Of a stretch of 35,185 nucleotides of DNA, positions 1 to 7,912 are shown in pieces. The stretch comes from an uncultured Granulosicoccaceae bacterium (GTDB lineage Bacteria; Pseudomonadota; Gammaproteobacteria; Granulosicoccales; Granulosicoccaceae). The DNA lies in the NCBI GenBank assembly GCA_938035125.1, contig CALHNS010000013.1:1-35185 (forward strand). Direction: 5' to 3'. Numbering within the stretch: position 1 is the stretch's first letter; every line of letters begins with the position of its first letter. The notes beneath the pieces were generated by a model that saw only the letters and a list, made by a program, of their open reading frames with translations, made no database searches and had not been told where the DNA came from. Both the position numbers and the translations under genes were made by a program.

Positions 1-8
1 TGGAATTT

Positions 9-536
9 TTAAGAGGCACTGAATAACACTTCATGCTCTTGCATGTTGTCACCATCGAAAACGAAACGCCCGTTAACTTTTTCACCACTCAAGACACGAG
101 GAAGCCATATCTTGTCGTCCTCCCACATTTCATCAAACGGGATCTTATCTAACGAGTACCACAAAGGGATAGCTTCTTCGGTTTCGGTTGGAACGCCCTC
201 GTATTGTGTGGCAACAAACACCTGCACATCCAATGAATACCCATCGGTAAATTGAAACCTGAGCCTACCTCGATGGTTTGAATCATTCACACTGATGCAC
301 AGCTCTTCTTTAAGCTCTCGATGCGCACATTGTTGCAGTGATTCATCACCTTCGGCCTTACCACCTGGCCCGTTGATTTTCCCTGCACCTAAGCCGCGTT
401 TTTTGCGTATCAACAGCACTTGATCGTCTTTTAATACAAAAATCAAAGTGGCCTTATGAACAGCTTGCCAAGTGGAATTAATTTTCTCTAAGGAGTAAGG
501 ATTCACAATGGGCAGAGGGCGCTGTTTTTTAGTCAC
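9..536 (-). CDS. Nudix hydrolase, MTH1/MutT-like
   Basis: A 175-residue Nudix hydrolase, likely sanitising oxidised or non-canonical nucleoside triphosphates by releasing pyrophosphate in the cytoplasm. The Nudix box runs from G59 to I81 (G59, E65, then REL at 73-75 and EE at 77-78); Cys80 stands where the consensus has Gly. The preceding segment, KKRGLGAGKINGPGGK at about 45-60, resembles the MTH1 (oxidised purine triphosphatase) subgroup more than classical MutT, but substrate cannot be fixed from sequence. The start is GTG at 536, with a GGGG stretch a few bases upstream as a weak ribosome site; an internal GTG at residue 11 is an alternative. It is divergent from the secreted-protein gene at 678, with a 141-base shared upstream region in which I see no clear promoter. 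Confidence 0.88.
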   Translation of the reverse strand: MTKKQRPLPIVNPYSLEKINSTWQAVHKATLIFVLKDDQVLLIRKKRGLGAGKINGPGGKAEGDESLQQCAHRELKEELCISVNDSNHRGRLRFQFTDGYSLDVQVFVATQYEGVPTETEEAIPLWYSLDKIPFDEMWEDDKIWLPRVLSGEKVNGRFVFDGDNMQEHEVLFSAS

Positions 537-677
537 AGCCCCATAGTAACGAATTTTTTCGCTTAAGAATGATCTTCCAAAACGTCTTAATTCATGCGTT
601 ATAACTCCGCTTCATTTTGCCTAAATCAAATTCAGTGGTAAAGTTAAAGAAATTCAACCTGCACGTATGAGCCGCCC

Positions 678-1433
678 ATGAATCGAAAAACCGCCCTGCA
701 ATCATATAAACGCTTTGGCTTTTCGTTAGCATTTTTATTGACCATCACCGCAACAGCTGTCGCTCAAGTTGGTTTGGATAAAACTCGCGTTGGTAAAGAT
801 TTGAACAGCACATTAGCTCAGGCCACAGCCGCCATGTTGGTCGTCGATTCGTTTGATATAACCGATACTAAAGAAATTCTCGAAGGCCGATTTCAAGTCG
901 ATGTGTCTATGACGGTTAAGGCTGATAAACAGAGAATAAATGATGCAATTGCGCATGCGAAAACAAATCGACTGGCTGCGAATTGGCGAGAAGAAGTAGC
1001 GCGATTGGAACGTCTTGGTCAATCGGCTTTGCAAAAAAGCGGTACTACTGAGTCGATAAAAGCCATTTACCAAATCAATAACTTCGGTGCTTGGAAACTC
1101 ATTGAAATCAGCGACAACACATCTGAATATACTCGATTAAGAAATGAACACGGTCTAAACAGCGCGCCAGAGGAAGCTCAAGTGCTAAATGAATTTAAAT
1201 CTATGGTGAAGTTAATCTCTAATGGCGCTGCATCGATCAATAAATTCACCATTCGTGGTGCAAAAAAACAGGCCGATAACGCTGTAAAACTGACCATTGA
1301 TATGTCATTAAAAGGTAACAACATTAACGCTAGCAATCTAGATTTTGCCCGCGGCGTTAACGGCATTACTAATACTGTCGTTGTTAACTATCAGCGAGAT
1401 GCACGTGGCAATTGGATAAGACGTGATAATTAA
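678..1433 (+). CDS. Secreted protein of unknown function
   Basis: A 251-residue protein I do not recognise. Residues 1-29 form a Sec signal peptide: basic N-terminus, hydrophobic stretch FSLAFLLTITATAVA, and an AVA-Q cleavage site, so the mature protein should be periplasmic or secreted. The mature part is soluble and alternates amphipathic helices with short strands. Two stretches look alike: FQVDVSMTVKAD near residue 75 and VKLTIDMSLKGN near 207, each followed by a segment ending in a basic/aromatic strand (GAWKLIEI near 137, GNWIRRD at the end). This suggests an internal duplication. There is no strong ribosome site before the ATG at 678. It is a single-gene unit, convergent with caiD and separated from it by a hairpin. 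Confidence 0.75.
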   Translation: MNRKTALQSYKRFGFSLAFLLTITATAVAQVGLDKTRVGKDLNSTLAQATAAMLVVDSFDITDTKEILEGRFQVDVSMTVKADKQRINDAIAHAKTNRLAANWREEVARLERLGQSALQKSGTTESIKAIYQINNFGAWKLIEISDNTSEYTRLRNEHGLNSAPEEAQVLNEFKSMVKLISNGAASINKFTIRGAKKQADNAVKLTIDMSLKGNNINASNLDFARGVNGITNTVVVNYQRDARGNWIRRDN

Positions 1434-1471
1434 GCTAACCAATTTTGTAATGCTACAATAGAGCGTCCCGT

Positions 1472-1505
1472 ATGCTCAAGAGCCACTGCGATTGCTCTTG
1501 AGCAT
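1472..1505. terminator. Perfect 12-bp inverted repeat between convergent genes
   Basis: ATGCTCAAGAGC at 1472-1483 pairs perfectly with GCTCTTGAGCAT at 1494-1505 across a 10-base loop. It lies between the secreted-protein gene (ends 1433) and caiD (ends 1580, minus strand), so it could serve as a bidirectional transcription barrier. There is no T-run on either side, so it is not a textbook intrinsic terminator; mRNA 3'-end stabilisation is the other option. Confidence 0.55.
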
Positions 1506-1579
1506 CCAAACGACCTAATTGTTGTTACCAACTTGCATCACACTTCATGCCCGGCAACAACACCAGAGGCATTAACACA

Positions 1580-2362
1580 TCAGCGGCCTTTCCAAACCGG
1601 GTCGCGTTTTTCTGCAAACGCTTTAGCGCCTTCTAAATTATCTTCAGAGCCATAAAGAATATCCACTGATCGAAGTTTGCGCTGAGTGACTCGGTTCATG
1701 GCATCTTGGAAATTGGAATCTTCGGCCGTGCGTACCACTTCTTTTATGGCCGCATAAACAAGCGGTGGCCCACTGGCGATTAAGTCTGCCATATCACGCG
1801 CAGCTGTTAACAACTCATCGTTCTTGTACACATGATTCACAAGGCCCCAGCGATTGGCTTCAGCTGCATCAATCCACCGACCCGTTAAAAGCATTTCCAT
1901 GGCTATATGATATGGGATGCGTTTAGGCAGCTTAATGGAGGCTGCATCGGCTACGGTACCAGAACGAATCTCAGGCAAGGCAAAGGTGGAATCTTCATTA
2001 CATAAGATGATGTCGCCAGATAACGCAAGCTCTAAACCACCACCGCAACAAATGCCATTCACCGCCATGATTACAGGTTTATTCAAATCTCGAAGCTCTT
2101 GCAAGCCCCCAAATCCACCCACACCGTAGTCGCCATCGACTTCATCGCCATCAGCGGCCGCTTTTAAATCCCAACCCGGGCAGAAAAATTTTTCACCGGC
2201 CGAGGTAACGAGCGCAACACGTAGTTCGTCATCATCACGAAAAGATTGGAACGTCTCTCCCATGATTCTACTGGTGGCAAGATCAATGGCGTTAGCTTTA
2301 GGCCTATCTAAGGTAACCTCCAGCACGCCGCCGCGTCGTTCAGTTTTAATCGGAGATGTCAT
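1580..2362 (-). CDS. caiD: Crotonobetainyl-CoA hydratase (CaiD-like)
   Basis: A 260-residue crotonase-family enzyme predicted to interconvert crotonobetainyl-CoA and L-carnitinyl-CoA. Similarity to E. coli CaiD runs end to end: LDRPKANAID near residue 18, GWDLKAAA near 63, GGGLELAL near 107 and the identical C-terminus FAEKRDPVWKGR. The two catalytic glutamates fall at E111 and E131, the same numbers as in CaiD. The ATG at 2362 lies one base beyond the stop of the ligase gene, so it is the last gene of the carnitine block and probably translationally coupled. Related crotonases act on other enoyl-CoAs; the neighbours (carnitine dehydrogenase, BKACE) make the carnitine assignment strong. Confidence 0.88.
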   Translation of the reverse strand: MTSPIKTERRGGVLEVTLDRPKANAIDLATSRIMGETFQSFRDDDELRVALVTSAGEKFFCPGWDLKAAADGDEVDGDYGVGGFGGLQELRDLNKPVIMAVNGICCGGGLELALSGDIILCNEDSTFALPEIRSGTVADAASIKLPKRIPYHIAMEMLLTGRWIDAAEANRWGLVNHVYKNDELLTAARDMADLIASGPPLVYAAIKEVVRTAEDSNFQDAMNRVTQRKLRSVDILYGSEDNLEGAKAFAEKRDPVWKGR

Positions 2363-2363
2363 T

Positions 2364-4442
2364 TTATGTGCTTCCTTCTAACGTTAGTAAGGCATCGGCA
2401 GCAATGGCCGACGTGGCTGTACACAGCAGCGGATTAATTTCCACTTCTACAAGCGAATCCACATGTTCTTGAACAAATTTTTGTAACGCCATAACTTGTT
2501 CTACAATGGCGTCTTTATTACACGCAGGTTTGCCACGATAACCATTCAATAGTGGTGAAATCTTTAATGAATGCAAAGCGTTCTCTACATCATTAGATGT
2601 AACAGGCAATAACAGTGATACGCCATCGTTCATAATTTCTGTTAATACCCCACCGCTTGCTAGCGTCAGCACAAAACCGTGAGCAGGATCATGAACAACA
2701 CCCACCAATAACTCAACCAGTGTATCGGTAACCATCTCTTCCACTAACCACCGGCTAGCGTGTTCACTCATGGTTCGCGCCGATGCGGCAACGCTTGCCG
2801 CTGAGGTTAAGTTCAACACCACTAAACCCAATTCTGATTTATGGGCCGACCCTAACCCTTTTAACACCCAAGGTGGGCGTAATGCTTCTGCAGCCTTTTG
2901 CGCCTCTTCAGGAGAAATGGCTTGCTGATTTTTTGGTATGGCAACACCCTGTTTTGCCAGCAGTTGTTTAGCCGTCGCTTCATCAATTAACTGAGCGGTG
3001 CTAGCAGGCTCAGAATGGCCAACAGTAGGCGAATTGAATAGGTTACCAACGCGTCTAGGCGGCCATACTAAATCGTTTGCATATCGGGCACTGGCTACAA
3101 GTTTTGCAACAGCGGGTAAGGCAACGTCGAATTCCATCAACGCCGCCACCCCATTGTCCATCAACGTTTTGCAGTGATGTTCAGGGATGTTTTCAGCTAA
3201 GCTGGATAGTACCGCCACTTTCGCTTCAGGAAGCTTCGCTACATCAATAATCGCATCGATCGTGATTAACCAATCCTCATCACTGCATCGATCATTACGT
3301 GGAAAATCCAGTACTAACACGGTTAAATCGTAAGGATCCCCCGTCATAGCACCAAACACTGTGGCCATAGCCTCTCGGTTTCGCCAGATATCGGTGTGAT
3401 AGTCCAATGGGTTTACTTTAGTTACATGCGGGCCAAGATTGTCGTGCAAGATTTTTGATGCAGCATCCGGCACTGGCGGTAAACTTAAACCATCGATTCT
3501 GTGTACACAATCGGCCAATAAGCTGGCCTCTCCACCAGAGCAACTTAAAGAGGCTAAACGCCCGCCCGGCAGCTCCTTATAAACGTGCATAAGCTTCAAT
3601 ATTTCGAGTAACTCTGGCAACGTATCGACCGATGCCACGCCAAGGCGCTTTAATAACGCTTTAGAACCTGCCTCACTGCCTGCAACCGATGCGGTGTGTG
3701 ACTGAGTGGCGAGTTGAGCTTCATCGGACGCACCTACTTTTAGCGCCGCAATCGGCACCCCTTTTTTTCTTGCTTCATTGGTAAAGCGTTCAAAGGCTGC
3801 AATATCTTTAAAGCCTTCGATATGAAGCCCAATGGCAGTAACCCGGTTATCACTGAGTAAACTCATCGCCACCGAGGCCAAATCTTGCTGCGCTTGATTA
3901 CCGGTAGTAATGATGTACGAAATGGGCAAGCCACGCTGTTGCATGGTGAGATTAATGGCAATGTTTGACGATTGCGTAAGAATCGCCACCCCCGATTCTT
4001 CCCTTTTTAACCCGTGCTGATCTGGCCACAAGACGGCACCGTCTAAATTATTGATGCAGCCATAACAGTTTGGGCCCAAGATGGCCATATCGCCTGCCGC
4101 ATGAAATAGCTCGGTTTGCAGCCCTGCGCCATCGGCGTCTTCACTTTCTAAAAAGCCACTAGCAAAACAAACCGCACCACCAGAACCCCGCTTGGATAGT
4201 TCATTTAATACATCAATGGTGATGTGCCGGTTCACACCGATAAAACTGGCATCTGGTGACCAGGGTAAATCTTGCACAGAAGCTATGGCCTTTACGCCAC
4301 CCACCTCTGTACGTTTTGGATGTACGGCTAACAGCTCGCCTTTAAAGCCGCTTTTGATGCATTGCTCGATTACCGATTCACACCAAGCACCACCACCAAT
4401 AACCGCGATGGTTTTTGGCCGAAGTAGACGTTCAAGCGACAT
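2364..4442 (-). CDS. ADP-forming acyl-CoA synthetase, fused alpha-beta subunits
   Basis: A 692-residue NDP-forming acyl-CoA ligase (acetate-CoA ligase ADP-forming superfamily). Order: CoA-binding Rossmann domain (about 1-130, with ILGPNCYG at 121-128), two succinyl-CoA-ligase-like domains (about 145-460) with the phosphohistidine loop SHTASVAGS (H249), then an ATP-grasp domain (about 480-690) with HKSELGLV, GGVLTEIM, PLLNGYRGKP and EINPLL. Such enzymes make acyl-CoA from acid, ATP and CoA through phospho-enzyme, releasing ADP rather than AMP. In this operon the likely substrate is a trimethylammonium acid such as carnitine, crotonobetaine or gamma-butyrobetaine, replacing the AMP-forming CaiC. 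It sits 11 bases after the acyl-CoA dehydrogenase gene and one base before caiD. Substrate is inferred from context only. Confidence 0.85.
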   Translation of the reverse strand: MSLERLLRPKTIAVIGGGAWCESVIEQCIKSGFKGELLAVHPKRTEVGGVKAIASVQDLPWSPDASFIGVNRHITIDVLNELSKRGSGGAVCFASGFLESEDADGAGLQTELFHAAGDMAILGPNCYGCINNLDGAVLWPDQHGLKREESGVAILTQSSNIAINLTMQQRGLPISYIITTGNQAQQDLASVAMSLLSDNRVTAIGLHIEGFKDIAAFERFTNEARKKGVPIAALKVGASDEAQLATQSHTASVAGSEAGSKALLKRLGVASVDTLPELLEILKLMHVYKELPGGRLASLSCSGGEASLLADCVHRIDGLSLPPVPDAASKILHDNLGPHVTKVNPLDYHTDIWRNREAMATVFGAMTGDPYDLTVLVLDFPRNDRCSDEDWLITIDAIIDVAKLPEAKVAVLSSLAENIPEHHCKTLMDNGVAALMEFDVALPAVAKLVASARYANDLVWPPRRVGNLFNSPTVGHSEPASTAQLIDEATAKQLLAKQGVAIPKNQQAISPEEAQKAAEALRPPWVLKGLGSAHKSELGLVVLNLTSAASVAASARTMSEHASRWLVEEMVTDTLVELLVGVVHDPAHGFVLTLASGGVLTEIMNDGVSLLLPVTSNDVENALHSLKISPLLNGYRGKPACNKDAIVEQVMALQKFVQEHVDSLVEVEINPLLCTATSAIAADALLTLEGST

Positions 4443-4453
4443 GGAAAGCTACC

Positions 4454-5614
4454 TTACGCACCCAGTGGGCGCAGTAAATCGCGGCTGATGATATGGCGCT
4501 GAATTTCAGAAGTACCATCCCAAATTCTTTCAACTCGTGCGTCCCGCCACATGCGTTCAATCGGTAAGTCAGCCATTAAGCCCATTCCACCGTGAATTTG
4601 AAGTGCGGCATCGGTTACTTTTGCTAGCATTTCAGACGCATAAACCTTGGCACTGGCGATCTCTCGATTTGCGGGCAACCCTTTATCTAATCGCCACGCC
4701 GATGCTAGCGTTAGAAAGTCAGCGGCATCGATTTCGGTAATCATATCGGCCAATTGAAAACTGACCCCTTGAAATTTACCAATCGCTTGCCCGAATTGTT
4801 TTCGATCGGCTGAGTATTGCAGCGCCAAATCAAAACAACGTCTGGCTCGACCCACACACATGGTGGCAACGGTAATGCGTGTGGCGTATAGCCATTCGTT
4901 CATGACATCAAAACCGCCATCTACTTTGCCTAACACTTGCGCATCGGGTAAACGGCAATTATCGAAGTGCAGTACCTGATTTAAATAACCTCGATGTGAC
5001 ACCGAATCGTACCCTGGGGCCACTTCAAAACCGGGGGTTCCGCGATCGACTAAAAAAGTGGTGATCCGTTTTTTAGGCCCACGTGGGGTGTCATCAACGC
5101 CTGTGGCAACAAACACGATGAAAAAATCAGCGTGTTCAGCACCTGAAATAAAATGTTTAGTTCCGTTAACTACCCAGTCGCCACCATCCCGAACGGCCGT
5201 GCATTGCATGCCTCTAACATCTGAGCCAGCGTTAGGTTCAGTCATGGCTAGTGCATCCATTTTCTCGCCTTTTACAGCAGGCATTAAGAAGCGTTCTATC
5301 TGTTCACCTTCACACGCCATGAGAATGTTTTGTGGGCGACCAAAAAAATGGTTAAGCGCCATACTTCCTCGGCCTAGCTCACGCTCCACTAAAGCAAAAT
5401 CCACATGCGACAAACCAGCACCACCCACACGTTCAGGAAAGTTACAGGCATAAAATCCTAGTTCTTGGGTTTTTGATTTAATGTGATCGGCGACTTCTTT
5501 AGGTACAGAACCCGTGCGATCTACCAAAGCTTCGTGTGGGTATATCTCTTCTTCAACAAAACGCCTAACCGTACTAACGATCAGATCTTGTTCTTCGCTT
5601 AATCCGAAATCCAT
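4454..5614 (-). CDS. Acyl-CoA dehydrogenase, probable gamma-butyrobetainyl-CoA dehydrogenase
   Basis: A 386-residue FAD-dependent acyl-CoA dehydrogenase of normal length. Family marks: MTEPNAGSD at 124-132, FISGAEHADFF near 155, RKQFGQAIGKFQ at 271-282 and HGGMGLMADLPIERMWRDAR at 341-360. Given its neighbours it probably oxidises gamma-butyrobetainyl-CoA to crotonobetainyl-CoA, the substrate of the CaiD-like hydratase. The position of the usual catalytic base, the Glu of the YEGT motif, is Asp366 here (IWDGTSEIQR). The alternative site on helix G used by isovaleryl-CoA dehydrogenases also lacks Glu (YATRI near 243). Asp is known in some ACAD branches, so the enzyme is probably active with altered specificity. 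Its ATG shares one base with the stop of the cdhA-cdhB fusion (TAATG), indicating coupling. No ETF genes are in the window. Confidence 0.85.
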   Translation of the reverse strand: MDFGLSEEQDLIVSTVRRFVEEEIYPHEALVDRTGSVPKEVADHIKSKTQELGFYACNFPERVGGAGLSHVDFALVERELGRGSMALNHFFGRPQNILMACEGEQIERFLMPAVKGEKMDALAMTEPNAGSDVRGMQCTAVRDGGDWVVNGTKHFISGAEHADFFIVFVATGVDDTPRGPKKRITTFLVDRGTPGFEVAPGYDSVSHRGYLNQVLHFDNCRLPDAQVLGKVDGGFDVMNEWLYATRITVATMCVGRARRCFDLALQYSADRKQFGQAIGKFQGVSFQLADMITEIDAADFLTLASAWRLDKGLPANREIASAKVYASEMLAKVTDAALQIHGGMGLMADLPIERMWRDARVERIWDGTSEIQRHIISRDLLRPLGA

Positions 5615-7005
5615 TACGCTTGACCCTCGCGTAATTCTGTTAACGCGCTTGCAATGTGCGAAGGCGGTAAGGAGCTTTTTCGCGTGCTCATATCAACGTG
5701 CACCAGTAATTGCTCAGCAGTTGAAAGAACCGTTTCATCGCTGGCTCGGCGCATCTCGTGGCTTAATTTAAGTTTTTTCCCGTCTAATGGTGCAATGACG
5801 GTTAAGCAGCGAACTGTTTCACCGGGCAAGGTTTCGTTGCGATACTGAATGTGGCAATCCACCGTAAAAAAACTTCCGCCACTGGCAACATAGGCCTCGT
5901 CTGCACCGCATAGTCGCAGCACCGTATCGGCAGCATCGGAGAACACTTGGCCGTAACGGCTTTCATTCATATGACCGTTGTAATCCATCCAATCAACAGG
6001 AATGGTTCGATGCACGGTTACCAACTGATCATCGTGATAGCTTGCAGACGAATTGACTAAGCGTTCATCGATTTTATTCATCAAGGCACCCGCACCGTAT
6101 TGGCGAGGCTTTAACGCCCTGATCATACTCACTAAGTTTGCATCTCGAACCCGTTCTAAATCACGAATAGAGTATGCTCCAGACTGTGCATCGGATTGAT
6201 CGGCAATGCGTTTTATTAATTCTGGAGTAAGCTCTGGTACGTCCATGAGCTTTGTCCACGGAAATTCTAATGTGGGGCCAAACTGCTCAATAAAATGATG
6301 CATCCCTTCATCACCACCGGCTAAGCGGTAGGTTTCAAATAACCCCATTTGCGCCCATCGAATACCAAACCCATAACGAATGGCGTTATCGATTTCTTCT
6401 GTGGTTGCAATCCCATCGTTTACTAACCACAACGCTTCACGCCATACCGCTTCTAAAAAACGATCTGCGATGTGCGCTTCAATTTCTTGTTTAATGTGCA
6501 ACGGGTGCATGCCTATTTCTTCGATAATAGGCTTGGCACGCGCTATGGTGTTTTCATCGCCAACCAATTCAGCTAAAGGCAGCAAGTACACTGGATTAAA
6601 CGGGTGAGCCACAATAATTTGTTCGGGTCGCAGCGCCCCTTTTTGTAATTCAGATGGCATAAAGCCTGAGGTCGATGATGCTAACACCGCATCTTCTGGG
6701 CAATGCGCTTGGATTTCTGCAAATACCTTGTACTTAATGGCCAGCTGCTCTGGTGCGCTTTCTTGTATCCAACGCGCGTTGGCAACCGTATCGGCTACGC
6801 TGTCACACCAAGTAATTTTTCCAGGTTCAGGCAGAGTATGTTCAAACAATGCAGGTAACGATTCACACGCTGTGGCGTACACCGCTTCAAAGCGTTCGCG
6901 TGCGCCGTTCGACGGATCGTAAATAGATACATCCCAACCCATTAACGCAAAGCGTGCGCCCCAACCGGCACCTATAACACCTGCTCCGATGATTGCAGCG
7001 CTCAT
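5614..7005 (-). CDS. cdhA-cdhB: L-carnitine dehydrogenase / betainyl-CoA thioesterase fusion
   Basis: A 463-residue two-domain protein. Residues 1-315 are a 3-hydroxyacyl-CoA-dehydrogenase-type enzyme: NAD-binding GAGVIGAGWG at 7-16, LASSTSG near 108 and catalytic-region AHPFNPVYLLPLAELV at 133-148. This matches L-carnitine dehydrogenase (L-carnitine to 3-dehydrocarnitine, NAD-dependent). Residues 325-463 are a hotdog 4HBT-type thioesterase with VDWMDYNGHMNESRYG at 337-352 (D341, H345). In Pseudomonas aeruginosa the two activities are the separate genes cdhA and cdhB; fused versions are known elsewhere. The thioesterase would hydrolyse the betainyl-CoA made by the neighbouring BKACE. Its ATG overlaps the cdhC stop by four bases (ATGA). 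Confidence 0.92.
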   Translation of the reverse strand: MSAAIIGAGVIGAGWGARFALMGWDVSIYDPSNGARERFEAVYATACESLPALFEHTLPEPGKITWCDSVADTVANARWIQESAPEQLAIKYKVFAEIQAHCPEDAVLASSTSGFMPSELQKGALRPEQIIVAHPFNPVYLLPLAELVGDENTIARAKPIIEEIGMHPLHIKQEIEAHIADRFLEAVWREALWLVNDGIATTEEIDNAIRYGFGIRWAQMGLFETYRLAGGDEGMHHFIEQFGPTLEFPWTKLMDVPELTPELIKRIADQSDAQSGAYSIRDLERVRDANLVSMIRALKPRQYGAGALMNKIDERLVNSSASYHDDQLVTVHRTIPVDWMDYNGHMNESRYGQVFSDAADTVLRLCGADEAYVASGGSFFTVDCHIQYRNETLPGETVRCLTVIAPLDGKKLKLSHEMRRASDETVLSTAEQLLVHVDMSTRKSSLPPSHIASALTELREGQA

Positions 7006-7910
7006 ACTGGGGCTCTTTTAGTTAAACCTAGTTTTTCACGCACACCGGCCGCATCCATTACCTGTGCACCCATTGATTCAATAATGGTGACAGCTCGGTT
7101 CACTAAATCTTCGTTGGTTGCTAATACACCACGCTTTAAATACAAGTTATCTTCTAAACCGACGCGGACATTACCACCAGCTAAAACAGCGGCTGCTACA
7201 TAAGGCAACTCGTTGCGTCCAATGGAAAATGCTGACCAATTCCAATCGCTAGGTACATTGTTCACCATAGCCATAAATGTATTTAAGTCATCCGGTGCAC
7301 CCCAAGGTACGCCCATGCACAATTGCACTAACGCAGGAGACTTTAAGATGCCTTTATCAACTAAATTTTTTGCTAACCACAAGTGCCCGGTATCGAACGC
7401 TTCAATTTCAGGCATCACTCCCATCTCGGTCATCATGCTGCCCATCGCGTCCAGCATGCCTGGTGTGTTGGTCATCACGTAGTCGGCTTCTGCAAAATTC
7501 ATGGTGCCGCAATCGAGTGTGCATATCTCAGGTCGGCATTCCAGAACGTGCGCAACACGCTCTGATGCACCTGCCATATCGGTTGCACCGGTTAGTGGCA
7601 AAGGAGATTCAGCCGGTCCAAAAACCATGTCTCCACCCATGCCAGCAGTTAAATTCAACACCACATCTACCGATGAATCACGAATGCGCTCCGTGACTTC
7701 TCTGAACATTTTTAGATCACGACTGGGTGCACCCGTTTCTGGATCTCGCACATGACAATGCACAACAGCTGCACCCGCTTTGGCAGCCGTTATTGCACTG
7801 TCAGCAATTTGCGCAGGGCTTCTGGGCACATGCGGGCTTTTATCTTGAGTGGCACCACCACCGGTAACGGCGCAGGTGATAAACACATTTTGATTCATTT
7901 CTAATGGCAT
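7002..7910 (-). CDS. cdhC: Beta-keto acid cleavage enzyme (BKACE), dehydrocarnitine-specific
   Basis: A 302-residue BKACE (formerly DUF849) enzyme. In carnitine catabolism it condenses 3-dehydrocarnitine with acetyl-CoA and cleaves the product to betainyl-CoA and acetoacetate. Visible marks are the N-terminal VFITCAVTGG at 9-18 and the zinc-ligand pair in VVHCHVRDPETG (H51 and H53). The family has many substrates; the dehydrocarnitine assignment rests on its overlap with the carnitine dehydrogenase-thioesterase fusion, the same set as cdhA-B-C in Pseudomonas. The start at 7910 (MPLEMNQ) was kept; Met5 at 7898 is a possible alternative. It follows the RmlD-like gene by only two bases. Confidence 0.92.
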   Translation of the reverse strand: MPLEMNQNVFITCAVTGGGATQDKSPHVPRSPAQIADSAITAAKAGAAVVHCHVRDPETGAPSRDLKMFREVTERIRDSSVDVVLNLTAGMGGDMVFGPAESPLPLTGATDMAGASERVAHVLECRPEICTLDCGTMNFAEADYVMTNTPGMLDAMGSMMTEMGVMPEIEAFDTGHLWLAKNLVDKGILKSPALVQLCMGVPWGAPDDLNTFMAMVNNVPSDWNWSAFSIGRNELPYVAAAVLAGGNVRVGLEDNLYLKRGVLATNEDLVNRAVTIIESMGAQVMDAAGVREKLGLTKRAPV

Positions 7911-7912
7911 GG

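Noticed and set aside
7277..7696. 139-residue plus-strand frame
   Set aside because: Antisense shadow of cdhC with a low-complexity Cys/Ser/Arg product.
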